Below are positions 1 through 8,556 of a stretch of 64,000 nt of DNA, in pieces. The stretch covers positions 62,001 through 126,000 of the forward strand of contig SHNE01000001.1 of NCBI GenBank assembly GCA_004295015.1. The letters are read 5' to 3'. The notes under the pieces are model-generated. The model had not been told where the DNA came from. It searched no databases and was given only the letters and a program-made list of their open reading frames with translations. The first letter of the stretch is position 1; every line of letters begins with the position of its first letter. A program made the position numbers and the translations under genes. This DNA comes from Bacteroidota bacterium (GTDB taxonomy: Bacteria; Bacteroidota; Bacteroidia; AKYH767-A; 2013-40CM-41-45).

Positions 1-92
1 AGACGAACACCCGCTTTAAGCCTGAAATTAATAAAACGTAAATTGTGCCGGTAAGCCGATGCACTTAATTCTATGGTAGATGTTTCAAACAT
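1..92 (-). CDS. alr: Alanine racemase, N-terminal fragment (runs off the window)
   Basis: Reading the minus strand from an ATG at 92 gives 30 codons with no stop before the window edge. The peptide starts MFETSTIELSASAYRHNLRF, and the order of an IELS-type strand, a Tyr/His/Asn helix start and a downstream VR is how Bacteroidota alanine racemases begin. These PLP enzymes interconvert L- and D-alanine for peptidoglycan. The PLP lysine lies outside the window, so the family call rests only on the N-terminus. The start sits 4 bp after the stop of the M20 amidohydrolase, so the gene is very probably the fourth gene of that operon. Confidence 0.7.
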   Translation of the reverse strand, partial: MFETSTIELSASAYRHNLRFINFRLKAGVR

Positions 93-96
93 ATGC

Positions 97-1242
97 TTAG
101 TTAGCTGAAAGAATTTCATCAATAATTCCTGAAAATACTTTTACGCCTGATTCAATTAATTCATCGGGAAAATCATAATCCGGATTATGAAGTGCAGGCA
201 AATTTATACCTGCTCCCAGTCCGAACATACACCCCTCGTACCGTGCAGTGAACAGGCCAAAATCTTCTCCCCATTTAAAAGGATATGGGCGCTCAACAAG
301 TGTCATTTTTTTATTCTTGGCGGAAGAACGAACAATATCTGTTGCAGAGCTTGCATTCATATTTGCATGAAATGTTTGTGTATACTCAAATGTCACTTTG
401 AGAGAATACTTTCGCGCTACCTCTTCGGACAACTGTGTGATTTGATCCTCGAGCTTCTTCAAGTTCTCATCATTCCAACAACGCAAGGTGAGATGAACAC
501 TTGCTTTACCTGCAGAAATTCCATAATCCTTAGAACCCATCTCCATAAATACAGGAGTAACAACCGACATATCCGATTTTTCCGGAAAGTTATTTGCTAA
601 TGTAAGACTTGCTTTAGTTATTTCAGATACAGCCAAGGCCGGATTGAAACCAAGCTCCGGTTCTGCCGCATGCGATGTTTTACCATTCAGGTTAATGATA
701 ATGCTGTTTACTGCAGCAGTGAATGTTCCATCCTTCACTACGATGTCATGGAGTGGATATCCGGGCAAATTATGAAGTGCAAAAACAAAGTCGGGGCTAA
801 ATTTACTAAATACTTTGTCGGCGATAATTGCTTTTGCTCCTTCTCCATTTTCTTCTGCAGGCTGAAAAACCAAGCGCACTTTTCCTTGCTTAAGTTTATT
901 CAGGTTCAAGTGCTGAGCAAGCCCGCACAGAATTGTACTATGACCATCATGGCCACATTTATGCGACACTCCCTGCCGGGTCGATTTATAATTGAAAGTA
1001 TTAATCTCTTCTATAGGCAATGCGTCTAACTCCGCACGAAACAAAATTTCTTTTCCGGGCTTTCCTGAATCCCAGGTGGCAATGATACCCTGCCCTCCAA
1101 CCTGAGTAAGGATATCATCAGGATTATACTGACGAATAAACTCAAGAACTTTATCCGCCGTTTTAGATTCTCTTCCCGATAATTCGGGATCGGCATGAAT
1201 TTCTCTTCTGAGTTTTTTAAGTTGCTCGAAATTAATTGACAT
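97..1242 (-). CDS. M20D-family amidohydrolase / N-acyl-amino-acid deacylase
   Basis: A 381-residue metallopeptidase-fold hydrolase of the M20D (HipO/AbgB-like) group, the usual length for the family. Expected landmarks are in order: HADPEL near residue 16, a CGHDGH metal-binding motif near 97, PAEENGEG with the acidic catalytic/metal residues near 129, and HNLPG near 157. The middle segment (about 180-290) is the dimerisation domain. There is no signal peptide, so it should act in the cytoplasm, cleaving the acyl or aminoacyl amide from an N-substituted amino acid. It follows the GNAT gene by 12 bp and precedes alr by 4 bp, so it is probably co-transcribed with a solute symporter, which suggests use of imported acylated amino acids or dipeptides. 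The substrate cannot be read from sequence. Confidence 0.88.
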   Translation of the reverse strand: MSINFEQLKKLRREIHADPELSGRESKTADKVLEFIRQYNPDDILTQVGGQGIIATWDSGKPGKEILFRAELDALPIEEINTFNYKSTRQGVSHKCGHDGHSTILCGLAQHLNLNKLKQGKVRLVFQPAEENGEGAKAIIADKVFSKFSPDFVFALHNLPGYPLHDIVVKDGTFTAAVNSIIINLNGKTSHAAEPELGFNPALAVSEITKASLTLANNFPEKSDMSVVTPVFMEMGSKDYGISAGKASVHLTLRCWNDENLKKLEDQITQLSEEVARKYSLKVTFEYTQTFHANMNASSATDIVRSSAKNKKMTLVERPYPFKWGEDFGLFTARYEGCMFGLGAGINLPALHNPDYDFPDELIESGVKVFSGIIDEILSAN

Positions 1243-1254
1243 AAATTCTACTAA

Positions 1255-1692
1255 TTAAGGTTGATAACGCATCTCAAGATACTTATTGGTAAATCCCAGT
1301 TTCTCATATAGTTTCTTCGCAGGATTATCAGGCTCTACGTGCAAAGCCACGCCACCGGTGGTATTTGCCATTGCTTCTAGCATCAGTTTTTTCCCGACAC
1401 CTTTTCCTCTTTGATCACTTCGCACAGCTATATAGACAAGAATGTTAGAAGGAATATATCCATCCATCCCCGTCTTATTAATAACTACTGCTCCCACTAT
1501 CTCATTTTCTTCGACAGCTATCAAGACAAATCCTCCCTTTGCAGGGTTCATAGCATAAGCAATTGCTTTAAGAATAAACTCCGGCTTATCACCAAACTGA
1601 TCGAGGTTAGTAAACAGAAATTCAGCAATTTTCTTGTTGTCATAAATTTTATGTTCGCCACTTTCATGGTTGACTAAATAGGTATTCATCAT
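1255..1692 (-). CDS. GNAT-family N-acetyltransferase
   Basis: A 145-residue single-domain GNAT protein. The acetyl-CoA pyrophosphate loop is visible as RSDQRGKGVGKKL near residue 92 (the Q/RxxGxG/A motif), preceded by the beta4 strand (ILVYIAV) and followed by a C-terminal FYEKLGF-type signature (LYEKLGFTNKY). Two adjacent ATG codons (1692 and 1689) overlap the TGA of the upstream symporter gene, indicating translational coupling. It probably acetylates an amino group on an amino acid, small molecule or protein. Sitting between a symporter and an amidohydrolase it may act on the same amino-acid derivative, but the substrate is unknown. Confidence 0.85.
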   Translation of the reverse strand: MMNTYLVNHESGEHKIYDNKKIAEFLFTNLDQFGDKPEFILKAIAYAMNPAKGGFVLIAVEENEIVGAVVINKTGMDGYIPSNILVYIAVRSDQRGKGVGKKLMLEAMANTTGGVALHVEPDNPAKKLYEKLGFTNKYLEMRYQP

Positions 1693-3131
1693 GCGATTTT
1701 ATATTTATTTGTTGTTAAGAACGAAAAAGAAATAAAAGTTAAAAGAGAAATGCTTATTCCAAAAATATTGGCATCAAGTCCAAAGGGCAAATTCGCCTCT
1801 ATGCTCATTAAAAAAATAGTTGTTGTGCCTCCGCTAAGCATGCTTGCTATTGCTGCTTTCCAATTTGTCTGCTTGAAGAACATCGCTGCAATCAAGGGAA
1901 CCAATAAACCGGATACCATAAATGCATATGAACGTAACATCAGTTGCAAGACGTTTTCCATACTTGCTGCCAATAGTATAGCAAAGATACCCAAAAGCAA
2001 GGTTAGTAGCTGTGCATACCTTAGAATCCGGGGATGATCTTGAAATCCGGGCAAAACCTTTAAAAGGATATCCGTGAGCATATTTCCTGAGGCGGCCATC
2101 AGACAGCTATCAGCAGTTGAAAGTATGGCACTGAAATAAGCAGAAATCATCACTCCCATCAAGCCAATGGGCAAAATATGCCTGAGTAATAATGGCAATC
2201 CTAATTCCGGATCCATACTCTGTGCATCAGCAAATCCCATCCCGGAAAACATTCCCTGTTCGGCAGCTACGCGGCTAAATAATCCTAAGACTACTCCCAT
2301 GAACGCCATCACCGGCCATTCAAATAAGCCGGCAATAAACCAGGCTTTCTTAGCATCACTTTCAGAGCGGCTTGCATAAATTCGTTGATATAAAGTCATG
2401 CCGACGAACCAAATTGGAATAATGGTGACTGCCCAATTAACAAGAGTATTCCATTTGATGGAAGACAATGAAAGTAATTCAGGCTTCAATGTTGTATGAA
2501 TCGCTTCCCAACCACCTATCGCATGATACGAAATAGGTATGCCGACTAAAATCAATCCAAGCATTAATACAATCCATTGTATGGTGTCGGTATATATTAC
2601 GGCAGTCATTCCTCCAAGAACAGTATAGATGATAGTTACCAATCCCATCACAAGAAGAGCTGTTTGAATATCCAAACCTACAAATGAAGCAGCCGCTAAT
2701 TTTGCACCGGCAAGAATTTGAGAGCTCGTAAAACCTAAATATCCAATTGCAGAGATAATTCCGGCCAGCAATGCAACTTTTGAATTATAGTAATGATGAA
2801 ACAACTGTGGGAATGTTGTCAGTTTCTTTTCATGGCCCATTTTATAAACTTTTGGAATAAGTAACACCGCACTAAGCCATGCTCCAATTAAACCGGTGAA
2901 CAACATCCATGACCCTGATAATCCCATTACAAAACCCAGTCCGCCCAAGCCAATAGAAAATCCACCACCTACATCCGTTGCTACAACAGATAAACCAATA
3001 TGCCATTTGGACATATTTCTATTACTCACGAAAAAATCATCCGTGCTTTTATTTTTCTTAAGAAAATAAAAACCCACACCAAGCAGTGCTATCATGTAGG
3101 CAATAAATATCCCAAGGTCTAAAGGATGCAA
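1689..3131 (-). CDS. Sodium:solute symporter (SSS family)
   Basis: A 480-residue polytopic membrane protein with about 13 hydrophobic segments, typical of the SSS family. Recognisable signatures are the N-terminal TDDFFVSNRNMSKWHIGLS segment, the VATDVGGGFSIG glycine-rich segment of TM2, and SAILSTADSCLMAASGN in the Na+-site helix. It would import a solute using the sodium gradient. It is the first gene of a tight operon with a GNAT, an M20D amidohydrolase and alr, so the solute may be an amino-acid derivative; that is inference from context. The ATGATG start of the next gene overlaps its stop. A Bacteroidota-type promoter motif lies about 210 bp upstream. Confidence 0.9.
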   Translation of the reverse strand: MHPLDLGIFIAYMIALLGVGFYFLKKNKSTDDFFVSNRNMSKWHIGLSVVATDVGGGFSIGLGGLGFVMGLSGSWMLFTGLIGAWLSAVLLIPKVYKMGHEKKLTTFPQLFHHYYNSKVALLAGIISAIGYLGFTSSQILAGAKLAAASFVGLDIQTALLVMGLVTIIYTVLGGMTAVIYTDTIQWIVLMLGLILVGIPISYHAIGGWEAIHTTLKPELLSLSSIKWNTLVNWAVTIIPIWFVGMTLYQRIYASRSESDAKKAWFIAGLFEWPVMAFMGVVLGLFSRVAAEQGMFSGMGFADAQSMDPELGLPLLLRHILPIGLMGVMISAYFSAILSTADSCLMAASGNMLTDILLKVLPGFQDHPRILRYAQLLTLLLGIFAILLAASMENVLQLMLRSYAFMVSGLLVPLIAAMFFKQTNWKAAIASMLSGGTTTIFLMSIEANLPFGLDANIFGISISLLTFISFSFLTTNKYKIA

Positions 3132-3341
3132 ACCAAATCTCCCTTCATCATTACAAGTGACACACCTATGTTCATAAAACTGCCGCGGGTAAAATTTTTA
3201 AAAGCAAATACATTCATCAATTCAGATAAACATTTTTCGGTTAGAAAATGAAAAACTGCTTGCAGACGCAAAGGCAGACGAGAAATAAAAGGTGTTTACA
3301 AGCTAAAAAGGCGCAAAACGAACGCGAAATTTATATGTCTG

Positions 3342-3349
3342 CAAAGATA
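3342..3349 (-). promoter_or_regulatory. Putative -7 promoter element for the symporter operon
   Basis: On the minus strand this reads TATCTTTG, an exact match to the Bacteroidota sigma-A -7 consensus TAnnTTTG. It would start a transcript near 3335, leaving a 5' leader of about 200 nt before the symporter ATG. No clear TTG at -33 is present. I see no gene in 3132-3417 on either strand. Confidence 0.5.
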
Positions 3350-3417
3350 CGAAAATTGACTTATTTATCCTAAACGAGAATGAAAAACCGGTGATAAAAA
3401 CTGTTCGGGTATGAAAA

Positions 3418-3912
3418 TTAATTATTAACCATTCCTTTCAAATCAGGATTCTTGTTTCGCAAATCAACTCCGCTTTCATAGAATGATTTGAGGTTTAACA
3501 AATAAAATGACCAGCCACTATCACAACCTAAGCGAATACTTTTTTTAGATTCATCATCTGTCGGAATATTTTTCTGTGTAATTTTTACAATCACATATTC
3601 TGCTTGCTGCACCAAAGAAACGTCTACTAAACATTCCCCGGCAAATGTAAACTGAATTAAATCTTTCCCATTAGTCTCTGTAATTTTCCCCTCTCCTATT
3701 CCCTCATACAAATACCAGGTCCATTTATAATGCATCCCTTTGGCAATTGAATCTTTTGGACCGATGAGATGATCATCATTTGTATAAAATAATGCTGTTT
3801 TCAAAAACCATTTTTCAAGTTCACTTGATTTCGTCCAGGCATTATAAATTAGCTGAACAGTACCTTTAAGTGCAATTTTCCTACTGAAGGATGACCAGTC
3901 GAAGTTTTTCAT
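3418..3912 (-). CDS. SRPBCC (AHSA1-like) domain protein
   Basis: A 164-residue START/SRPBCC-fold protein. The N-terminus (IALKGTVQLIYNAWTKSSEL, then LEKWF) has the pattern of AHSA1 domains, in which a strand is followed by a helix carrying W-T-x-x-E-x-x-x-W-F. The C-terminus has the WSFYLLNLKSFYESGVDLR helix that closes the ligand cavity. No signal peptide is present. The ligand is unknown, as for most of this family. It starts 10 bp after the stop of the preceding 118-residue gene, so the two are likely co-transcribed. A second, frameshifted member of the same superfamily lies at 7501-7919. Confidence 0.82.
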   Translation of the reverse strand: MKNFDWSSFSRKIALKGTVQLIYNAWTKSSELEKWFLKTALFYTNDDHLIGPKDSIAKGMHYKWTWYLYEGIGEGKITETNGKDLIQFTFAGECLVDVSLVQQAEYVIVKITQKNIPTDDESKKSIRLGCDSGWSFYLLNLKSFYESGVDLRNKNPDLKGMVNN

Positions 3913-3922
3913 TTTTTCTTTA

Positions 3923-4279
3923 TTAAACGCTGCTTATTCCTTGAGAAATTAATTTCAATGCTTCCTGTACATCTTCCACTTCTATGATCAGTTGCTTATA
4001 GTCCTCGTCGATTAAATCAACCACAATAGCCTTCTCCTTGTCAACAACATCCCAAAATATCTTATCTCCATCAAGGTAAAAAGTTCCGGCCGTTATCAAA
4101 TAGGGAATGTGCGTGCCCGGCATACGCCAACCTTTCCAGAATCCGGCTTTTCCAAAATCCTGATGTGCCCTCGAAACGTGACTTACAGGAATTCTCAATT
4201 CACTTTTGAAAGCCCAAAGTTTGTGCAATCCTTTAACTTCAAAAATAAATTTGTCTTCGTGTTTAGTGATAGATACCAT
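3923..4279 (-). CDS. Conserved-looking small protein of unknown function
   Basis: A 118-residue, largely beta-stranded cytoplasmic protein with no signal peptide, membrane segment or motif I can name with confidence. The pattern (KFIFEVKGLHKLWAFKSEL, a central GWRMPGTHIP loop, FYLDGDKIFWDV, then a C-terminal helix EALKLI) resembles small bacterial PH-like domain proteins, which is only a guess. Its position 10 bp upstream of the SRPBCC gene and 46 bp downstream of the M28 peptidase gene suggests co-transcription. Confidence 0.7.
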   Translation of the reverse strand: MVSITKHEDKFIFEVKGLHKLWAFKSELRIPVSHVSRAHQDFGKAGFWKGWRMPGTHIPYLITAGTFYLDGDKIFWDVVDKEKAIVVDLIDEDYKQLIIEVEDVQEALKLISQGISSV

Positions 4280-4325
4280 AAAATTTATCGGGTTTTTCCT
4301 TTTGCCAGTATGAACCTAAGAGCAA

Positions 4326-5606
4326 TCAGATTTTTTGAATAAACAAGGTAAGCAATTTGAAGTAATCCTCAAATTCGGTCAGGGGCAAGGTTTCTGATTT
4401 ATCATAGATGTCATGATAGGCCTGAATACCACCAAGGGTATATATAAAAAAACAAGGCACTTTTTTCAAATGAAACATGCAATGATCGCTGTTACATGCC
4501 TCGCCACGAATTTTTACTTCCTTCAACAAACTTTGCTCTGTATTGATACCGGATAACAGATCAAATTTGTCCTGATACACGGAACCGTTTACAATCTGAA
4601 TTCCATCATCACCTGTGCCGGAAATATCAAAGTTTAACAGGAACTTTATCTTCGTTAAATCAATCAGAGGATTCTCAACAAAATACTTAGCTCCGATTAG
4701 TCCTATCTCCTCGCTTCCAAATGCAATGAACACAGTGTTAAATCTTGGCTTCTCAACACTAAAATGTCTGGCTAAACTGAGAAGCATGGCAACACCGCTT
4801 GCATTGTCATTGGCTCCGGGGAAATAGGTATCAGATCCCATCATACCTAAATGATCATAGTGGGCTACCAATACGATCGTTGAGTCTGTTCTCTCTCCCT
4901 CCAGGTAGCCTACAACATTTTGAGACTTATGTTTTGGGAGAAATAATGCATCGACTTTAAACTCCAATTCGGAAACAGGCAGGGCGCTGCTATCAACTTT
5001 AATGGTGAAGCTCGGTCTTTTATTTTGTTCAGTTGAACCGCCCCAGGTTAATTTCCCCTTACTTAGAATAACAGAACCTGCAGATAAATTGTCAGGATGA
5101 TACTTAATATAATTGATCAATTCCGTCAGCGATTCGTTCTCTTCTTTGGAATAGTTAGTTGCATCGTACGATTCTATTACAATAAACTTTCCTTTTGAAT
5201 CCTTTAGACTTTTAATCAAACGATCGCGGTTCAAAATATCGGCAGGCGAAAGATTTACTGTACTAAACTTTCCCGAAACCGATGGTGAGCCGTCATCAAT
5301 AAGAAAATCCTTGCCGGGAATGAGTAAGTTTCCGTTTACAAGAACTTTCATTTGACCGGGAAATGAGTTTACTGAAGTTGTGTACTTCTGAAAATAATCA
5401 TTCTTGAATTTTTTCAAGCCAATTTTTTCAAACTCCGTTTTAATAAACTGCGCAGCCAGCTGATCTCCGTTCTGTACATAACCCCTTCCTTTCATTTCCG
5501 GAGAAGCCAGCGTTGAGACTATACTTTTTGCATACTCAATATCCTGAGACCTCACAAAATCTGATAACAAAAGCAGGCAAAGGAGCAATCCAATTTTTAC
5601 CTTCAT
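4326..5606 (-). CDS. Secreted M28-family zinc aminopeptidase
   Basis: A 426-residue M28 peptidase with a clear N-terminal signal peptide (KIGLLLCLLLLSDFVRSQ). The co-catalytic zinc ligands appear in order: His in VAHYDHLG (about 250), Asp in GANDNASG (about 266), the catalytic Glu pair in FGSEEIG (about 298), Asp in FDISG (about 327) and His in NSDHCMF (about 373). A PA-like insertion region occupies roughly 100-230. It should remove N-terminal residues from peptides in the periplasm or outside. No T9SS sorting domain is present, so it is likely periplasmic or cell-associated. It is part of a minus-strand gene train with the CPBP protease 36 bp upstream. Confidence 0.9.
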   Translation of the reverse strand: MKVKIGLLLCLLLLSDFVRSQDIEYAKSIVSTLASPEMKGRGYVQNGDQLAAQFIKTEFEKIGLKKFKNDYFQKYTTSVNSFPGQMKVLVNGNLLIPGKDFLIDDGSPSVSGKFSTVNLSPADILNRDRLIKSLKDSKGKFIVIESYDATNYSKEENESLTELINYIKYHPDNLSAGSVILSKGKLTWGGSTEQNKRPSFTIKVDSSALPVSELEFKVDALFLPKHKSQNVVGYLEGERTDSTIVLVAHYDHLGMMGSDTYFPGANDNASGVAMLLSLARHFSVEKPRFNTVFIAFGSEEIGLIGAKYFVENPLIDLTKIKFLLNFDISGTGDDGIQIVNGSVYQDKFDLLSGINTEQSLLKEVKIRGEACNSDHCMFHLKKVPCFFIYTLGGIQAYHDIYDKSETLPLTEFEDYFKLLTLFIQKI

Positions 5607-5642
5607 AACGACAAAATTATTTTAATGCCAATTTTCTTATAC

Positions 5643-6398
5643 TTAAAAAACTCTTTCAATACCCAACATTGTAACGTGTGCCATGGCATGTGCTATCATT
5701 GCACTTTCCAATCCTTTTTTGAAGTAGACGTAGCCAAATATTAATCCCCCGACGCTATTTCCAAGAATAATATATGCATACAAGAATGCACCCGGATCAG
5801 AAACTGTTTGAAAGAGTATAGGAAAATGTCCGAATGCAAAAACAATAGAGGACAAGATTATACCAAACCAATATGCCGTATTGTTTAATTTTTTTGATAT
5901 TTTATAAATAAGCCAAATGAAAAAAGACATAAGTCCAAATCGCATCATGATCTCTTCTGCGATTCCTCCATACAACACGCGCGAAAGTATGCTCAGGCTT
6001 GGACCTTTGGTCGCTTCCTGAAATGCATCAGGAAGATATGGATCAAAAATCCGGGCGATACCCATAATTAATAGTCCGGCAACAACACCCATAAACAGTC
6101 CGAACCTGAATATATCTCTTAAGGAATAAGGTATTTTCTCGCCATTATTCAGTGACACTTCCAGAATGGGTACCCGCAGTTTAACTTTATCATAGAGAAT
6201 TGTTCCCAGTAAGGAAAAAAGTATGATCAAGATTGCCGGATTGATCAATATTAAAAACTGAATCTGGGTTGGAGAAAACCGATCTGTCATTTGCTTCGGC
6301 AAATCAGGTAAAGGTATTTCGGATGCAAGCAAAGAAACTACTCCAAGCAGTCCCAAGAATGAAATACACAACCACAATTTAACTTTGAACTTTGTCAT
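5643..6398 (-). CDS. CPBP-family intramembrane glutamic endopeptidase
   Basis: A 251-residue multi-pass membrane protein (about 7-8 hydrophobic segments) of the CPBP/CAAX (Abi) family. The catalytic motifs are intact: EExxxR as AEEIMMRFG near residue 148, FxxxH as FAFGHFP near 189, and a third-helix NSVGGLIFGY followed by SAMIAHAMAHV with the last His. Bacterial homologues act as intramembrane proteases or protect against bacteriocins; the substrate here is unknown. The gene lies between the pirin gene and the M28 peptidase gene on the same strand. Confidence 0.88.
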   Translation of the reverse strand: MTKFKVKLWLCISFLGLLGVVSLLASEIPLPDLPKQMTDRFSPTQIQFLILINPAILIILFSLLGTILYDKVKLRVPILEVSLNNGEKIPYSLRDIFRFGLFMGVVAGLLIMGIARIFDPYLPDAFQEATKGPSLSILSRVLYGGIAEEIMMRFGLMSFFIWLIYKISKKLNNTAYWFGIILSSIVFAFGHFPILFQTVSDPGAFLYAYIILGNSVGGLIFGYVYFKKGLESAMIAHAMAHVTMLGIERVF

Positions 6399-6447
6399 AA
6401 TTTAGAAATGTTTGCTTGAGAAGTGTAAACTAGGGGTACAGAAATAA

Positions 6448-7413
6448 TTATTTAGCATTTACTAAATCCGGATTTCCCATTTTTCCGCTTTGATAATCCT
6501 GCATGCACTTTTGAATTTCGGCTTCCGTGTTCATCACAAAAGGTCCATAAGAAAAAACAGGTTCATTAAGTGGTTGACCACCTAAGACCAACAAATCCGC
6601 TTCTTCTTTGCTATACAAATTCAGCAGGCTTTCGCCCCGTTGATAAAGCACAACCTGCCCTGCATTAACCTGTCTTCTTCCTTCCACTTCAATACTCCCT
6701 TTGATAACATAAACGAAGGCATTATGGACGGGATTGGTAGGTATATCCAAACGGCAATCCTGCTTCATATTTATATGATAATAGAATGCAGGAGATAATA
6801 ATTCTATTTTAGATTTTGCTCCAAACAATTCACCAAGAACTACTTTAGCAGAATAGTTTTTCTCATCTATGCTTCCAACTTTATCCTGCTTATGTACAAA
6901 AGTGGCAGGGTCAGTGAATTTATATTTAGCAGGCATGTTTAGCCAAATCTGAAAACCATGGTAAATGCCACCATCGTCATACAAGGATTTGCCGGTCTCC
7001 TCCATATGGATTGCACCTTTCCCTGAACTAAACATCATGAAGTCTCCTTTGCCGATTTGAAAATCATAATTCAAACTATCCTTATGATGACCGGAACCTG
7101 AGAGAAAATAGGTGGTAGGGATAATTCCTGCGTGCGGGTGAGCATCAACACGTAAAGGCTGACTTTTAGGATTTACTACTACCGGACCAAATTCATCGAA
7201 TAGTACATATGGTGAAACATGATCAAGGTGATCGCCGGCAAAAGCACGAAGAATCGGAAGAGTTCCAACTTTTGTTTTATCGGTGTTTAGGATTTTATAA
7301 ACACTCCTGCCTTTTATGGATTCAAACATTCCGGAGCTTGCCTTTAGAAACTTTGGAATAGAAAGTGAAACTCCTAACATTGCAGAACCATAAATAAATT
7401 GCCGTCTTTTCAT
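6448..7413 (-). CDS. Pirin-family protein with N-terminal export signal
   Basis: A cupin-fold pirin. The N-terminal pirin domain contains HPHAGIIPTTYFLSG, supplying the two first metal-ligand histidines, and GKGAIHMEET, supplying the His and Glu of the second motif. The C-terminal cupin region ends around GQPLNEPVFSYGPFVMNT. I start it at 7413 (MKRRQFIYGSAMLGVSLSI), nine codons inside the longer frame that opens at 7440, because this gives a proper export signal with an RRQF twin-arginine-like motif. Most pirins are cytoplasmic, so the signal is notable. Quercetinase-like or redox roles are known for relatives; none can be assigned here. Confidence 0.85.
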   Translation of the reverse strand: MKRRQFIYGSAMLGVSLSIPKFLKASSGMFESIKGRSVYKILNTDKTKVGTLPILRAFAGDHLDHVSPYVLFDEFGPVVVNPKSQPLRVDAHPHAGIIPTTYFLSGSGHHKDSLNYDFQIGKGDFMMFSSGKGAIHMEETGKSLYDDGGIYHGFQIWLNMPAKYKFTDPATFVHKQDKVGSIDEKNYSAKVVLGELFGAKSKIELLSPAFYYHINMKQDCRLDIPTNPVHNAFVYVIKGSIEVEGRRQVNAGQVVLYQRGESLLNLYSKEEADLLVLGGQPLNEPVFSYGPFVMNTEAEIQKCMQDYQSGKMGNPDLVNAK

Positions 7414-7500
7414 TCTGGTAAATTTACAATTAATATTCAAAATAAAAATCTATCCGATATCCCAAATCTCGAAAGAGTTTTCCTATAATTCAGCGCGGCC

Positions 7501-7919
7501 TTAACGCAATCGAACGCCTGTGTATAGATACGCTTTTAGACATGAAATAAAATCTGTCCATCCTTCAGTTTGACTCATTGCAGCTCTTGCTCCAGGCTCA
7601 TCAATGTTCCATTCCTTTTCGACAATTCTAATCTTTGTATTGCCTGATGCAAGCGCTTCTAAATAAATATTTACCTGCCTAGTATTTTCGCCTGGAGACC
7701 ATTCAAAACACAAATGCTTCGGCTGTTCCATAGAGATTATTTTACAGCTAATCTTACTCTCACATCTTCAAAATACCAGATTAGCGTTTCACCGGATTCA
7801 GGAATGCCAGACGCTTTTGAAGTAAAATAAGAGGATAGAATCTCAGGATTAATAATAGATTCGTAAACCAATTCCGGTGGGCGGAGAATTACATCCTGAA
7901 GATTAACAAACATTTTCAT
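7501..7919 (-). pseudogene. SRPBCC/AHSA1-like gene split by a -1 frameshift
   Basis: Two abutting frames together make one AHSA1-like protein of about 140 residues. The first (7919-7737) starts MKMFVNLQDVILRPPELVY and ends LAVK-stop; the second (from 7731) continues MEQPKHLCFEWSPGE and ends with the usual C-terminal helix GWTDFISCLKAYLYTG. The break is in a run of four A at 7743-7740 (minus strand). One extra A would read VKIISMEQPKHL, restoring a continuous domain. It is either a young pseudogene or a sequencing/assembly indel. The zero-frame codon AAA is followed directly by TAA, so a slippage site is conceivable but unsupported. Confidence 0.75.
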
Positions 7920-8060
7920 CCGGCAATTAATAAATTCTGTTCATGCAAAATCTGCATATGATTCAGATCATGCATTACAACACACATAAATCAAAAATAC
8001 GAAAAACTTAGTCTGCATAATTAACCTCAGTCCCCGCAATTCAGCTGCGCTGTATGAAAA

Positions 8061-8368
8061 TCAGTTTCCGGAGGAGGCGATAAATATTAATTTTGTGGGA
8101 ATTCCCCTTTTTATTGATAATTCTTCAATCAACTCCAAATTCACCGGGCACTTCAATCAACGCTACATCAACTCAGGATAAGCTCTTTCGGAACTTCGAT
8201 GTCATTGCTCAATCGTTCAATATTATCAGCTTCCTTCTTCACATTAACGATTCTAAGATTTCGAGTGATTTCGTTGAATTGAACGTACTGCATAATTTAA
8301 CTCAAATTGACCACATTATCTGCTTTGGTGAAGAACACAGATTCCGGAGTCTTGATTTTCTTATTCAT
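8061..8368 (-). pseudogene. Decayed fragment resembling the C-terminal domain of an APC amino-acid permease
   Basis: The minus strand carries protein-like text broken by stops and frameshifts: an opening KTPESVFFTKADNVVNLS, a stop, then IMQYVQFNEITRNLRIVNV and KKEADNIERLSNDIEV, a shift, DVALIEVPGEFGV, another shift, and ELIEELSIKRGIPTKLIFIA, ending SSGN-stop. From memory this order matches the cytoplasmic C-terminal domain of Bacteroidota APC-type permeases. At least one stop and two frameshifts are needed to join it, and an in-frame TAG precedes the first ATG, so it is a relic and not a gene. The transmembrane part is absent. The open frame on the opposite strand here is its shadow. Confidence 0.45.
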
Positions 8369-8556
8369 ATTCACAAGCTAACGATTTGAGTTTTTTTATG
8401 AATTACCCCTTTTCATTAATATTCCCTTGTTGAAAATTCCTGAATGATTTAGAAGTTAATCTGATTAATATCACTGCAGAATTTGACGTGTATCATTCTA
8501 CAAACTGAATTATTAATTGAATATTGTTTCTCCAAGCTATGCTATAATCAATAAAG

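Noticed and set aside
7737..7743. Programmed -1 frameshifting in the SRPBCC gene
   Set aside because: AAA-TAA could slip, but there is no canonical heptamer and no downstream hairpin that I can see; a lost A is simpler.
8093..8389. 98-codon plus-strand gene
   Set aside because: The opposite strand carries clear remnants of a permease domain, so this frame is its shadow; it has no recognisable domain.
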